Below are positions 33,401-42,612 of a DNA stretch of 64,000 nucleotides, in pieces. Within the stretch, counting starts at the first letter, position 1, and every line of letters starts with the position of its first letter. Both the position numbers and the translations under genes were made by a program. The notes beneath the pieces are model-generated. The model searched no databases, was not told the origin of the DNA, and saw nothing but the letters and a program-made list of their open reading frames with translations. The DNA comes from Flavobacterium pisciphilum (GTDB taxonomy: Bacteria; Bacteroidota; Bacteroidia; Flavobacteriales; Flavobacteriaceae). The stretch spans positions 4,712,001-4,776,000 of the forward strand of contig NZ_JAJJMO010000001.1 of NCBI RefSeq assembly GCF_020905345.1, written 5' to 3'.

Positions 33401-34069
33401 TTATATGAAATAAGCCAGTGCAATTCCGAAAATAATCATCGAAATCTTGGCAATATTAAATTTGTGTCCTTCGCTACTTTCAAAAATTATAGTTGATGAA
33501 ATATGGAATAATATTCCGATTACAACTGCTGTAATTTCGGTGTGATAATCATTTAAGATTGGCAAATACTCAGATGCTATTGTTCCTAGTGGTGTCATGA
33601 TTGCAAATGTTATCATAAATGCAAAAATGGCCTTTTTGTTAAGATGTGCATTAATAAAAAAGGTTGTTAAGATAATCGCAATTGGCAAGTGATGTATAGC
33701 AATACCTATAGCGATATCGTGATGATGGCTCACAGGGAATCCTTCTAGAAAAGCATGTATGCATAAACTGATGAAGAGTAACCATGGGATTTGAGACATT
33801 TTTGCGTGCCCATGTACGTGCCCATGTTCAGCACCTTTGGAAAAAAACTCTAGTATGATTTGGAATAAAATTCCAAGCATTATAAATAATCCAATATTAT
33901 GGTTGTGCGATTCGTATACTTCCGGTAATAGATGCATTACTGTAAGCGATAGCAGAAATGATCCGCTAAATGCTAATAATAATTTAAGATTGGTTTTGTC
34001 TTTTGGTTTAAGAATCAATGCGACAATATATCCCAATAATACAGAAAGTAGTGGTAATAGATAATTCAT
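33401..34069 (-). CDS. ZIP family metal transporter
   Basis: A 222-aa membrane protein with about seven helices. The loop after helix 3 is His-rich (GAEHGHVHGHAK). Helix 4 has HAFLEGFPVSHHHD and helix 5 HHLPIAI, the HxxxE/HH metal sites of ZIP transporters. It would import zinc or another divalent metal into the cytoplasm. It stands alone between murQ and a methyltransferase gene. Confidence 0.88.
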   Translation of the reverse strand: MNYLLPLLSVLLGYIVALILKPKDKTNLKLLLAFSGSFLLSLTVMHLLPEVYESHNHNIGLFIMLGILFQIILEFFSKGAEHGHVHGHAKMSQIPWLLFISLCIHAFLEGFPVSHHHDIAIGIAIHHLPIAIILTTFFINAHLNKKAIFAFMITFAIMTPLGTIASEYLPILNDYHTEITAVVIGILFHISSTIIFESSEGHKFNIAKISMIIFGIALAYFI

Positions 34070-34132
34070 TTAGTTTAATCGTTTTTTAGTTTCCTCCTTT
34101 AATATTGACCAAGCAAATAAAGGATTTGTCAA

Positions 34133-34897
34133 TTACTTAAAAATCATGATTAATCGTTCGCTATCGGTTTTGTGAAACTTTTTTAATTTATAATCACCAA
34201 ATATATCTAATAGAAAAATACCAGCTTGTTCCATTAGGTCTTCAAAATCTTTTAAAGTTAGGGCTTTTACTTTTTCGGTAAAATGAAATTTTTTGCCTTG
34301 GTCCTCAAAATCTATTTCTTTAAAAATATGTCCGTCTTCTACATATCTCTTGATATGAAAATCGATACCATCGACAGTTTTTATTTCTTCAGGAACTAGT
34401 GTTTCTATTACTTGTGTTACATTCATAAAGTCGATTACTGCAAAGCCATATTCATTTAAGCTTGCTTTTATCGCTTTTAGAGTGGTAAGATTATCTTCGT
34501 CATTTTCAAAATAACCAAAGCTGGTAAATAGATTGAAAATAGCATCAAATTTTTCTTCAAATGGCTCACGCATGTCGTGTACCTTGAAATGTAATGTTTC
34601 GTTACTATTTTTGCTTGCTTCGGTAATACTGTTTTCAGATAGGTCTGCTCCAAGAACATTATATCCTAATTGGTTTAAATAAATAGAATGACGCCCTTTT
34701 CCGCATGCTAAATCAAGTACTTTGGCTTTTTCAGGAAGATTAAGATAGTGCGTAAGATTATCCATAAAAATTTGCGCTTCTCTATAATTTCTGTCCTTAT
34801 ATAATATATGGTAGTATGGCGTATCGAACCAAGAAGTGAACCAGTTTTCAGATGGTTGATTTGGATTTGTTGCAGATGAGTGATGTGCTTCAGACAT
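34133..34897 (-). CDS. Class I SAM-dependent methyltransferase
   Basis: A 254-aa cytoplasmic protein with the SAM motif I VLDLACGKGRHSIYL near residue 60, an acidic strand GADLSENSI and motif II-like FDAIFNLFTSFGYF near 115. The C-terminal domain is beta-rich. This YcgJ/methyltransf_25-type fold acts on unknown small molecules or proteins. A -7 box TAAATTTG lies at 34927-34934 on its strand. Confidence 0.8.
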   Translation of the reverse strand: MSEAHHSSATNPNQPSENWFTSWFDTPYYHILYKDRNYREAQIFMDNLTHYLNLPEKAKVLDLACGKGRHSIYLNQLGYNVLGADLSENSITEASKNSNETLHFKVHDMREPFEEKFDAIFNLFTSFGYFENDEDNLTTLKAIKASLNEYGFAVIDFMNVTQVIETLVPEEIKTVDGIDFHIKRYVEDGHIFKEIDFEDQGKKFHFTEKVKALTLKDFEDLMEQAGIFLLDIFGDYKLKKFHKTDSERLIMIFK

Positions 34898-35060
34898 TTA
34901 TTCTTTTTCAATTAATTCAAGTCCCGCAAATTTAGTGTATTTTTGCTGAAAAATAACTATTTCGCAAGCGATACACGAAGAATGTCGCTGTGTAAATTTG
35001 AAATTTTTTATTACAGATTGATTTTTGTTTAAATAAGTCTGTTTTAATTTAAATATAAAA

Positions 35061-36224
35061 ATGGAAGATAATTTTAAAATGGTGGCCAAAACCTTTTTTG
35101 GCTTTGAAGAAATTTTAGCAAAAGAATTACAATTGCTAGGAGCACAAGACGTTGAGCAAGGTGTGAGAATGGTAAGTTTTAAAGGGGATAAAGGGTTTAT
35201 GTATAAAGCCAACTTATCATTGCGTACAGCATTGAAAGTGCTTAAGCCAATTTACTTTTTTAGAGCTAATAATGAACAAGCTCTATATAAAGGTATTTCG
35301 GGTGTAAACTGGTCTAAGCTTATAAATGCCAATCAAACTTTTGTGATTGATGCAACGGTGCATTCAGAACATTTTAATCACTCTGAGTTTGTTTCTCAAA
35401 AGTGTAAAGATGCTATTGTAGATCAGTTTAGAGAGCGTACAGGACAACGTCCAAGTATTGATAAAGCGCATCCAGATTTAAGAATAAATGTACACATTGA
35501 TAAAGATCAAGTTTCGGTTGCTCTAGATACTTCTGGTAACTCATTACATCAACGTGGATATAGAACAGCTACGAATATTGCTCCAATAAATGAAGTATTG
35601 GCTGCAGGAATTTTGTTGTTGTCTGGATGGGAAGGTCAAGGTCATTTCTTAGATCCTATGTGTGGTTCTGGAACTTTTCTTGCTGAAGCAGCTATGATCG
35701 CATGTAATATCCCTGCGAATATTAATAGAAAAGAGTTTGCTTTTGAAAAATGGAATGATTGGGATAATGATTTGTTTGATCAAATTGTAAGCAGTTTGAT
35801 GAAAAAAACAAAAGAGTTTCATTATACTATAAAAGGATTTGATAAAGCGCCAAGTGCAGTAAGTAAAGCCAAAGACAATATTAGAAATGCCAACTTAGAA
35901 GATTATGTCTCTATCGAAGAGAATAACTTTTTTGACACTGAGAAAACTACTCAGGGAACTTTACATATGGTATTTAATCCGCCGTATGATGAACGTTTGG
36001 ATATTCATATGGAAGAATTCTACAAAAATATTGGTGATACATTAAAGAAAAACTATCCAGGAACTAATGCTTGGTTTATTACTGCCAATCTTGAAGCCTT
36101 GAAGTATGTTGGACTTAAGCCGTCTAGAAAAATCAAGCTTTTTAATGCAAGTTTAGAAGCGAGATTAGTAAAATACGAAATGTACGAAGGAAGTAAAAGA
36201 ACTAAGTTTCAGGTAACAGAATAA
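35061..36224 (+). CDS. THUMP-domain RNA methyltransferase (RlmL/YpsC type)
   Basis: A 387-aa enzyme. Residues about 1-55 are a ferredoxin-like start (AKTFFGFEEILAKELQLLG) and about 60-155 the RNA-binding THUMP domain. The methyltransferase follows with FLDPMCGSGTFLAEAAMIA near 195 and the catalytic FNPPYDERL near 300, the NPPY motif of N2-guanine or N6-adenine methylation. By analogy with RlmL it probably makes m2G in 23S rRNA. Divergent from the methyltransferase at 34897. Confidence 0.88.
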   Translation: MEDNFKMVAKTFFGFEEILAKELQLLGAQDVEQGVRMVSFKGDKGFMYKANLSLRTALKVLKPIYFFRANNEQALYKGISGVNWSKLINANQTFVIDATVHSEHFNHSEFVSQKCKDAIVDQFRERTGQRPSIDKAHPDLRINVHIDKDQVSVALDTSGNSLHQRGYRTATNIAPINEVLAAGILLLSGWEGQGHFLDPMCGSGTFLAEAAMIACNIPANINRKEFAFEKWNDWDNDLFDQIVSSLMKKTKEFHYTIKGFDKAPSAVSKAKDNIRNANLEDYVSIEENNFFDTEKTTQGTLHMVFNPPYDERLDIHMEEFYKNIGDTLKKNYPGTNAWFITANLEALKYVGLKPSRKIKLFNASLEARLVKYEMYEGSKRTKFQVTE

Positions 36225-36252
36225 TAATTTAAGGTTCTAAGTGGCTAAGATA

Positions 36253-36285
36253 CTAAGTTGCTAAGGTGTAATCTTAGTAACTTAG
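36253..36285. repeat. CTAAG-type inverted repeat
   Basis: CTAAGTTGCTAAG at 36253-36265 pairs with CTTAGTAACTTAG at 36273-36285, with one wobble. More CTAAG-like heptads lie on both sides (36235-36310). These look like the decayed short repeats common in flavobacterial spacers. Confidence 0.45.
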
Positions 36286-36315
36286 AGCCTCAGGAACTCA
36301 GTAACTTAAAAGATA

Positions 36316-36552
36316 ATGACAAAATTACAAGTAAGAGCATTTTTATATCAGCTGGGCTGCTTTGCTATACTATTTATATTAGCGCGATTTTTGGTAGAAA
36401 AATACACAGGATTAACTGGTTTTTGGATTCCGATGACAGCATTTGTTGTGGGAACTATTCTGTCTCCGAAATTTCAAGCTGCTAAAACTAAAGATGGAGA
36501 AAAACTTTTTATGAAATGGATTTTTATGAAAGGTATTAAAGAAATAGGGTAG
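36316..36552 (+). CDS. Small two-TM protein of unknown function
   Basis: A 78-aa protein with two hydrophobic helices (about 10-27 and 37-52) and a basic C-terminus. It lies 91 bases after the THUMP methyltransferase and before a convergent terminator. No family is recognised. Confidence 0.6.
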   Translation: MTKLQVRAFLYQLGCFAILFILARFLVEKYTGLTGFWIPMTAFVVGTILSPKFQAAKTKDGEKLFMKWIFMKGIKEIG

Positions 36553-36566
36553 TCCTAAATTATATT

Positions 36567-36603
36567 TTACAATTTGGTTATTGTTTAAATAACCAAATTG
36601 TAA
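36567..36603. terminator. Convergent terminator
   Basis: A perfect 16-bp stem (36567-36582 with 36588-36603) with a 5-base loop lies between the + strand gene ending at 36552 and the - strand gene ending at 36611. Confidence 0.8.
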
Positions 36604-36610
36604 GATTATA

Positions 36611-37429
36611 TTATTTTTTAGCTTTTGCTGTTCCTGGGATTACAACTTTTTTCTTGTAAATAGGAATGAAATAAGAAACAGTATAGTTAAAACCAATTCC
36701 GAAATTACCATTATACGTTCGGTTGAAACCTGGAATATAAAGATTGTCGAAGTTGTCTGGTTTTTTATTTGAAACCAAAGTTTTTAACTGCACGCTGAAA
36801 CCTACAAACACATTATTAAAAACTTTTGCTTTTACTCCTGCATTTACTTCTAGCCAGCTAGCAGATAAACCACTAAATTTTTTACCAGAAGCTTCAGGAG
36901 GAAGTTCACCCCAATAGGGATCTGAATTGTAGATTTTAAAGCTATTTAATTCTTGGCTGAATGAACTAAAACCGTAGCGCAAACCTACTGATATTATATT
37001 TTCCATATCAAGCCAGTTTTCATACAAATTATAATCGAATCCGGCTTTTAGATAAGTTCCTTTGGCAGTTGAATTTACTCTGTCATCATCAGTCGTTTTA
37101 TTTTCTAGGCCTATTTCAGCAGCTAGATAATATTTCTTTGTTAATCGATAATCTCCTGTAAATTCCACTCCTTTATAATCTGAATCATATAGGCCACGGG
37201 TTAATTTATATAAATCAACACCAAAACGTACACCATAACGATCCGTTTTTGCAGGCACAGTATCTTGCTTAACTTCCTGTGTAGCCACTTTTTTTGGAGC
37301 TGGCTTTGCCGTTTTTGTTTCAGTTTTATTTGTTATTGTAGTTTTGGTTGCTGTTGTTTCTTGGGCTTGAACCATAAATAAAGACAACATAAGGCAAAAG
37401 CTAAAGATATACTTTGATGTGTGTTTCAT
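36611..37429 (-). CDS. DUF6048-like exported protein
   Basis: I take the ATG at 37429 (MKHTSKYIFSF), which gives a proper signal peptide ending FMVQAQ; the open frame also extends back to 37486. The 272-aa product has a Thr/Lys-rich linker (TKTTITNKTETKTAKPAPKK, in part), then an outer-membrane beta-barrel-like domain with alternating aromatic strands (YDLYENWLDMENIISVGLRYG, in part) ending in KAKK. It resembles the flavobacterial DUF6048 family, which neighbours rlmD. Its start overlaps the end of the upstream lipoprotein gene by 29 bases. Confidence 0.7.
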   Translation of the reverse strand: MKHTSKYIFSFCLMLSLFMVQAQETTATKTTITNKTETKTAKPAPKKVATQEVKQDTVPAKTDRYGVRFGVDLYKLTRGLYDSDYKGVEFTGDYRLTKKYYLAAEIGLENKTTDDDRVNSTAKGTYLKAGFDYNLYENWLDMENIISVGLRYGFSSFSQELNSFKIYNSDPYWGELPPEASGKKFSGLSASWLEVNAGVKAKVFNNVFVGFSVQLKTLVSNKKPDNFDNLYIPGFNRTYNGNFGIGFNYTVSYFIPIYKKKVVIPGTAKAKK

Positions 37430-37940
37430 TTTCAAATTCAATGTTAGGTTGTTGTACATAAACAGCTTGCATCCAAAACCCTTCAAGGTTACCTGAATCA
37501 GTTAGGACAAATGGGGTACTTGGGTCTAAAGTAAATGTGGTTTTATAGCCACATGCTCTTGAAACAAAAGTATTTATATGCGTATAGTTGAATTTTATTA
37601 CATCCTCATTTATTAAAGCTGGGTTTGGATCGTTATAATTTAATATAAAACGATAAGTAGTACTTTCAGCATTTGTTTTAAGCGGAATAGAAATTTTATT
37701 TCCATTAGTAATGTATTTGTCCGACTCAACAACAGCATTCTCATTAAAGATAATACCTTGTGTCATTTTTTCTCCAATTACCTTTAAGTTTGTTACATTC
37801 TTAGGGGTTGAATTAGTACGATCAAAAAAGGAAATTACCAATCGAGGTGTTGTTGGAGTATTAGCATCACAAATATCATCCTTTTCACATCCTGAAAAAG
37901 CGAAGGCAATTACGATTATTATAAAAAGTATTTTTTTCAT
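37401..37940 (-). CDS. DUF6452-like lipoprotein
   Basis: A 179-aa protein with signal and lipobox FAFSGC (C18). The mature part is beta-rich (TPRLVISFFDRTNSTPKNVTNL, in part). The flavobacterial pair DUF6452-DUF6048 next to rlmD is a recurring order as far as I recall. Its last codons overlap the next gene, so the two are probably translated together. Probably an envelope protein; the function is unknown. Confidence 0.7.
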   Translation of the reverse strand: MKKILFIIIVIAFAFSGCEKDDICDANTPTTPRLVISFFDRTNSTPKNVTNLKVIGEKMTQGIIFNENAVVESDKYITNGNKISIPLKTNAESTTYRFILNYNDPNPALINEDVIKFNYTHINTFVSRACGYKTTFTLDPSTPFVLTDSGNLEGFWMQAVYVQQPNIEFENETHIKVYL

Positions 37941-37986
37941 TTACTGTTTGTGATTTATACTTCACACGTTTTTTATTCAATAAAAC

Positions 37987-39399
37987 TTATCGCAGCTCCA
38001 AAAGTACAACATTTTCTACGTGATGCGTCTGTGGGAACATATCTACTGGACGTACACGTGTTACTTTGTATTTTTCATCCATTAATGCTAGGTCGCGAGC
38101 TTGTGTAGCTGAGTTACAACTTACATAAACTACTTTTTGAGGTGCAATTTTCATAATTTGTTCTATTACGTCTTTGTGCATCCCGTCGCGAGGTGGGTCA
38201 GTTATAATAACATCTGGTTTACCATGTGTTGCGATAAAACTTTCGTTGAATACAACTTTCATGTCTCCTACAAAAAACTCACAATTGGTAATGTTATTGC
38301 GTTCAGCATTTGCTTTAGCATCTAGAATTGCTTCAGGAACACTTTCTACACCAATTACTTTTTTTGCTTTTTTAGAAACGAATTGTGCTATAGTTCCTGT
38401 TCCTGTGTAAAGATCATAAACTGTTTCATGACCAGAAAGATCTGCAAAATCTCTTGTTATTTTGTATAACTCATAGGCTTGATCTGAATTGGTTTGGTAA
38501 AAAGATTTTGCATTTATGCTAAATTTTAAACCTTCCATTTCTTCCAAAATGTAATTTCTACCTTTATACAGTTTTATATCTTGGTCGTAGATTGTATCAT
38601 TTGGCTTTCCGTTCACTACATATTGTAATGAAGTTATCTGTGGGAATTTCTCATAAAGATGATCCATGATTAACTCTCGGTTAGCTTTGTCTTCTTCAAA
38701 GAATTGAATCAATACCATTATTTCTCCAGTAGAAGCAGTACGTATCATTAAGGTACGCAATAATCCAGAATGTTCTCTAGGATTAAAGAAGGCAAGATTG
38801 TGCTCGTTGGCAAATGCACGAACTTCATTGCGGATAGCATTTGAAGGATCTTCTTGCAAGTGACATTTATTAATGTCTAGAATCTTGTCCCACATTTTTG
38901 GAATATGAAAACCTAATGCATTACGATTTCCTAAGTCTTCAGTGCTATCTATTTCTTTTTCAGTTAACCAACGGCTATTTGAAAATGAAAATTCCATTTT
39001 ATTTCTATAAAAGAATTGTTTTTCAGAACCTAAAATGTCTTCAAATTCAGGAAGTTCAATTTTTCCTATGCGTTGTAAATGATTTTTAACTTCATTTTGT
39101 TTGTAATACAACTGTTGGCTGTATTTCATGTTTTGCCATTTACATCCTCCACAAACGCCAAAATGGTCACAAATTGGCTCTATGCGATGCTCTGATAATT
39201 CATGAAATTTCACTGCTTTTCCTTCATAATACGCTTTGCGTTTTTTGAAAGTTTGCACATCTACCACATCTCCCGGAACTACGTTCGGGATAAAGATTAC
39301 TTTTCCGTCGGGAGCTTTTGCTACCGATACGCCTTTTGCTCCAGCATCAAGGACTTGTATTTGATGAAAGACAACTTTGTCTGTATTTTTTCTTCCCAT
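37987..39399 (-). CDS. rlmD: 23S rRNA (uracil-5-)-methyltransferase RlmD/RumA
   Basis: A 470-aa enzyme that makes m5U in 23S rRNA. An N-terminal TRAM RNA-binding domain spans about 10-70. Four cysteines for a 4Fe-4S cluster are present: CDHFGVCGGC near 80-90 and the Cys of INKCHL near 175. The methyltransferase domain has VYDLYTGTGTIAQF near 330, ITDPPRDGM near 400 and the catalytic Cys of VVYVSCNSATQARDL near 430. A clear promoter lies just upstream. Confidence 0.92.
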   Translation of the reverse strand: MGRKNTDKVVFHQIQVLDAGAKGVSVAKAPDGKVIFIPNVVPGDVVDVQTFKKRKAYYEGKAVKFHELSEHRIEPICDHFGVCGGCKWQNMKYSQQLYYKQNEVKNHLQRIGKIELPEFEDILGSEKQFFYRNKMEFSFSNSRWLTEKEIDSTEDLGNRNALGFHIPKMWDKILDINKCHLQEDPSNAIRNEVRAFANEHNLAFFNPREHSGLLRTLMIRTASTGEIMVLIQFFEEDKANRELIMDHLYEKFPQITSLQYVVNGKPNDTIYDQDIKLYKGRNYILEEMEGLKFSINAKSFYQTNSDQAYELYKITRDFADLSGHETVYDLYTGTGTIAQFVSKKAKKVIGVESVPEAILDAKANAERNNITNCEFFVGDMKVVFNESFIATHGKPDVIITDPPRDGMHKDVIEQIMKIAPQKVVYVSCNSATQARDLALMDEKYKVTRVRPVDMFPQTHHVENVVLLELR

Positions 39400-39403
39400 A
39401 GCG

Positions 39404-39433
39404 CAAAAATAAGGGTTTGTAAACTTTTACAAA
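39404..39433 (-). promoter_or_regulatory. Bacteroidetes-type promoter of rlmD
   Basis: On the minus strand, TTTG (39430-39433) and TATTTTTG (39404-39411) are 18 bases apart, matching the TTG / TAnnTTTG consensus of this phylum. The -7 box ends four bases before the start codon, so the leader would be very short or absent. Confidence 0.55.
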
Positions 39434-39556
39434 TTTAAATTTGGAAATATTTTACCAAATTCTTTTATTTAACATTTCTTTTGTGTTTAAAAGTTAACTT
39501 TGTTTTAATCTAGAAACCCAAATTCTACGGCTTAATCAGGAACTTATACTATTTTT

Positions 39557-40633
39557 ATGAAGTTGTATCACATGTTGTCCAAGATTAGTTTTTTGAAGAA
39601 AAGCTATGCGTTTAAATTTCTTTTTGTTGCTTTTATAGGTATTCACATTCCGTTAATCGGGATTTTGTTTTTTGTGCTATATGGTAATAATACAGTTTCT
39701 TCCGATTCTATTTTGATTTTTTCTTTAATCATGACATTGTTTGCTACAACTTTCACCTTGTTAGTTATTAATCAGTTGATAAGGCCAATTGTCATAGCGT
39801 CAAAAGCTTTGAACGAGTATAGAACGTGTAGGAAGTTATCTGTATTGCCTTCTCAGTATGAGGATGAGGCTGGGTTGTTGATGTGTAACATTCAGGAGTC
39901 TATTGATGAGGCTGAAAGTTTTATCAATGAAAAACAAGATTTGATCTATATGATTTCTCATGATTTAAGAAATTTTGCTGGTAATCCTCAAGGATTAGCA
40001 AGATTAATTATTGAAGAAAATCCATCAGAGTCAGTTAAGAATATGGCAGAATTAATTTGCGAATCAACGGATTTACAATTTCGATATATTGAAAACTTTA
40101 TTAAACTTTTGAAACAACAAGATGAAATTGCTAAATCTAGTTCAATAGCTAAAACAATTCAAATAGCGCCAATTCTTCCAGCAGTAAAAGAGCAAGTATC
40201 TCAGCTTTTAGCACAAAAAAGCATTAAGTTAGTTTCAGATATCACTGTTGATGAAGCAGTGCTTAAAATTGATGCTGAATTGTTAATTCAGGTTTTGGTT
40301 AATTTGATTAGTAATGCAATTAAATTTTCTTATGCAGGAAGTGAAATTTCATTGCATATTTTTAAAGACGAAGAAAAATTAGTTTTTACTGTTTCGGATA
40401 AAGGAATTGGGTTTGATCAAAGTCAAATTGATGAGCTATTTAAAAAGTTTACCAAAATGGGTAAATTAGGAACTGCCAACGAAACTTCTACGGGAATTGG
40501 TTTGTATTTGTGTAAAAAGATAATTGATAAAAATGGAGGAAAATTAAGTGCAATGAGCCTTGGTAGAAATAGGGGGGCAACATTTACTATTGTTTTTGAA
40601 AAAGAAACCGTTTTTAATTCGGCTTCTTTTTAA
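39557..40633 (+). CDS. Sensor histidine kinase, membrane bound
   Basis: A 358-aa kinase with two membrane segments (about 22-43 and 52-72) separated by a very short outer loop, then a HAMP-like region (LIRPIVIASKALNEY). The phospho-acceptor is H135 in MISHDLRNF, followed by the ATPase with N box LVNLISNAIKFSY, G1 DKGIGFD and G2 TGIGLYLCKKI. With almost no periplasmic domain it probably senses membrane or cytoplasmic state. No response regulator gene is adjacent. Confidence 0.88.
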   Translation: MKLYHMLSKISFLKKSYAFKFLFVAFIGIHIPLIGILFFVLYGNNTVSSDSILIFSLIMTLFATTFTLLVINQLIRPIVIASKALNEYRTCRKLSVLPSQYEDEAGLLMCNIQESIDEAESFINEKQDLIYMISHDLRNFAGNPQGLARLIIEENPSESVKNMAELICESTDLQFRYIENFIKLLKQQDEIAKSSSIAKTIQIAPILPAVKEQVSQLLAQKSIKLVSDITVDEAVLKIDAELLIQVLVNLISNAIKFSYAGSEISLHIFKDEEKLVFTVSDKGIGFDQSQIDELFKKFTKMGKLGTANETSTGIGLYLCKKIIDKNGGKLSAMSLGRNRGATFTIVFEKETVFNSASF

Positions 40634-40670
40634 TATATTTTTTTTGTGAAGTATAAATGAAATAGAATTT

Positions 40671-40731
40671 AAAATTGCAAAGATTCTGTATAAGCTCAGA
40701 AAACGGGATACTTTAAAACCTTTGCAATTTT
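40671..40731. terminator. Long-loop hairpin between convergent genes
   Basis: A perfect 12-bp stem (40671-40682 with 40720-40731) encloses a 37-base loop, between the kinase gene and cysM. It could end transcription from both sides, though the long loop is unusual. Confidence 0.5.
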
Positions 40732-40740
40732 AGGATTTTC

Positions 40741-41628
40741 TTAATCAAACAAATCAGAAGATAAATAACGATCTCCACGATCACAAATTATAGCTACAAT
40801 TACCCCTGATTCTAGTTGATTAGCAATTTTTAAAGCTACTGCAACAGAACCTCCGCTACTCATTCCTGCAAAAACGCCTTCTTCTAGAGCTAATCGTTTA
40901 GTCATCTCACGAGCTTCTTGTTCGCTTACGTCTATAACGGTATCTACTTTTTTTGCATCAAATATTTTTGGTAAATATTCTTTAGGCCATTTTCTTATTC
41001 CAGGAATCTGTGAACCATCGCTAGGTTGTGCTCCTATGATTTGAATATTGACGTTTTTTTCTTTTAGATACGTCGATGTACCAATAATAGTTCCTGTGGT
41101 TCCCATTGCTGAAACAAAATGGGTTATTTGTCCATCAGTATCATTCCATATTTCTGGACCTGTAGTTTTGTAATGTGCTTTCCAGTTGTCTTCGTTGGCA
41201 AATTGATTAAGCATGATATAACCACCTTCAGTAACTTTTCTTTCGGCATAGTCTCTTGAACCAATTATTCCTTCGCTAGCAGGTGTTAAAATAACTGTAG
41301 CGCCATATGCTCGCATGGTTTGTACTCTTTCTTTTGTAGAATCCTCTGGAAGTATCAACTCGATATCGATGCCCATTAATTGTGCAATCATTGCTAAGGC
41401 TATTCCTGTATTGCCACTTGTTGGTTCAATAAGTTTATCACCTTTTTTTATATCGCCTCTTTCTAGAGCCGAAAAAATCATATTGTATGCCGCTCTATCT
41501 TTTACACTACCACCAGGATTGTTTCCTTCAAGTTTTAATAAAAGTTTTACGTTTTTATTTTTTACTAAATTCACTGTTTCCATCAAAGGAGTGTTTCCTA
41601 TCAGGTTTACTAATGTATGAGTGTTCAT
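40741..41628 (-). CDS. cysM: Cysteine synthase B (O-acetylserine sulfhydrylase)
   Basis: A 295-aa fold-type II PLP enzyme that makes cysteine from O-acetylserine and sulfide (or thiosulfate). PLP lysine is K43 in PGGSVKDRAAYNM, the phosphate loop SGNTGIALAM is near 70, GTTGTIIGTSTYL near 175 and GMSSGGSVAVAL near 255. The short length fits the CysM branch. It starts one base after the serine acetyltransferase gene, giving a two-step cysteine operon. Confidence 0.92.
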   Translation of the reverse strand: MNTHTLVNLIGNTPLMETVNLVKNKNVKLLLKLEGNNPGGSVKDRAAYNMIFSALERGDIKKGDKLIEPTSGNTGIALAMIAQLMGIDIELILPEDSTKERVQTMRAYGATVILTPASEGIIGSRDYAERKVTEGGYIMLNQFANEDNWKAHYKTTGPEIWNDTDGQITHFVSAMGTTGTIIGTSTYLKEKNVNIQIIGAQPSDGSQIPGIRKWPKEYLPKIFDAKKVDTVIDVSEQEAREMTKRLALEEGVFAGMSSGGSVAVALKIANQLESGVIVAIICDRGDRYLSSDLFD

Positions 41629-41629
41629 C

Positions 41630-42421
41630 TTATTTTTTTTCTTTTACTTTAACTTCAGTTGTGGTAGTATTGGTGACAATTGATTTTTCTGGAATTGATT
41701 TTGTAATCCATGCATTTCCTCCAATAATGCTATTTTTCCCAATAGTAGTTTCACCTCCTAAAATTGTAGCATTAGCATAGATGCAAACATTTTCCTCAAC
41801 AGTAGGGTGTCTTTTTGCATTTTTCATTTCTTTAGTAATACTTAAAGCTCCTAAAGTTACTCCTTGGTATATTTTTACATGTTTTTTTATAATAGTCGTT
41901 TCTCCAATTACGATTCCTGTTGCGTGATCAATAAAAAATGGAGAAGCTATAGTTGCACCTGCGTGAATATCAGTTCCTGTAATTCGATGCGCGTATTCGC
42001 TCATTAATCTCGAAAAGAGTAATAGGTCCAATTTATATAATTCATGGCTTAATCGATATATGGCGATAGCATAAAAGCCTGGGTAAGCTAAGTATACTTC
42101 TTCTAGGCTATTTGAGGCTGGATCATTTTCTAAAATGTATGTAGCATCTTGAATTAATTTTTCTAAAATGATAGGTAATTTTTCTAGAAATTGCTCCCAA
42201 ATTGATTCACATGATTTTTCTGACTTTTTACAAGCTATTAAGGCAATTTCTTTAAAACATTTTTCAAGTTCGTTAATACTTTTGTCTAAAGGAGCATTAG
42301 AATCGAATAAAGTGTAAAAAAGCTTTTCTGTAAAATCTTCTGTTTTGGTTTTGATCCCATAGTTTATAGAAGAGTGGCTCTTTAAAGCATTTATGTTCTG
42401 AATAATCATATTTTTTGTCAC
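41630..42421 (-). CDS. cysE: Serine O-acetyltransferase (EpsC type)
   Basis: A 263-aa enzyme that acetylates serine, the first step of cysteine synthesis. The N-terminal half is helical (PGFYAIAIYRLSHELYKL). The C-terminal half is a left-handed beta helix with HAGATIASPFFIDHATGIVIGE, where the His residues are catalytic, and GNAWITKSIP. The GTG at 42421 is the furthest start; an ATG at 42409 is an equally fair choice and shortens it by four residues. Coupled to cysM downstream. Confidence 0.9.
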   Translation of the reverse strand: MTKNMIIQNINALKSHSSINYGIKTKTEDFTEKLFYTLFDSNAPLDKSINELEKCFKEIALIACKKSEKSCESIWEQFLEKLPIILEKLIQDATYILENDPASNSLEEVYLAYPGFYAIAIYRLSHELYKLDLLLFSRLMSEYAHRITGTDIHAGATIASPFFIDHATGIVIGETTIIKKHVKIYQGVTLGALSITKEMKNAKRHPTVEENVCIYANATILGGETTIGKNSIIGGNAWITKSIPEKSIVTNTTTTEVKVKEKK

Positions 42422-42612
42422 AATTATTAAATTGAATTGTTAGTTTGAGATGCTAAAAGTAAGGTGTTTTTTGTAAATAGAAGTAGTAATCAGTTAAAGA
42501 AATTTAACCATTAACATTCTGTTTGCAATAATTAAAAATATTTAAACAGCTTGAAAGTAGCTAGTATAAAACAATTTAAAAGAGTAAATTAGCTTGTGTA
42601 AACTTATTAAAA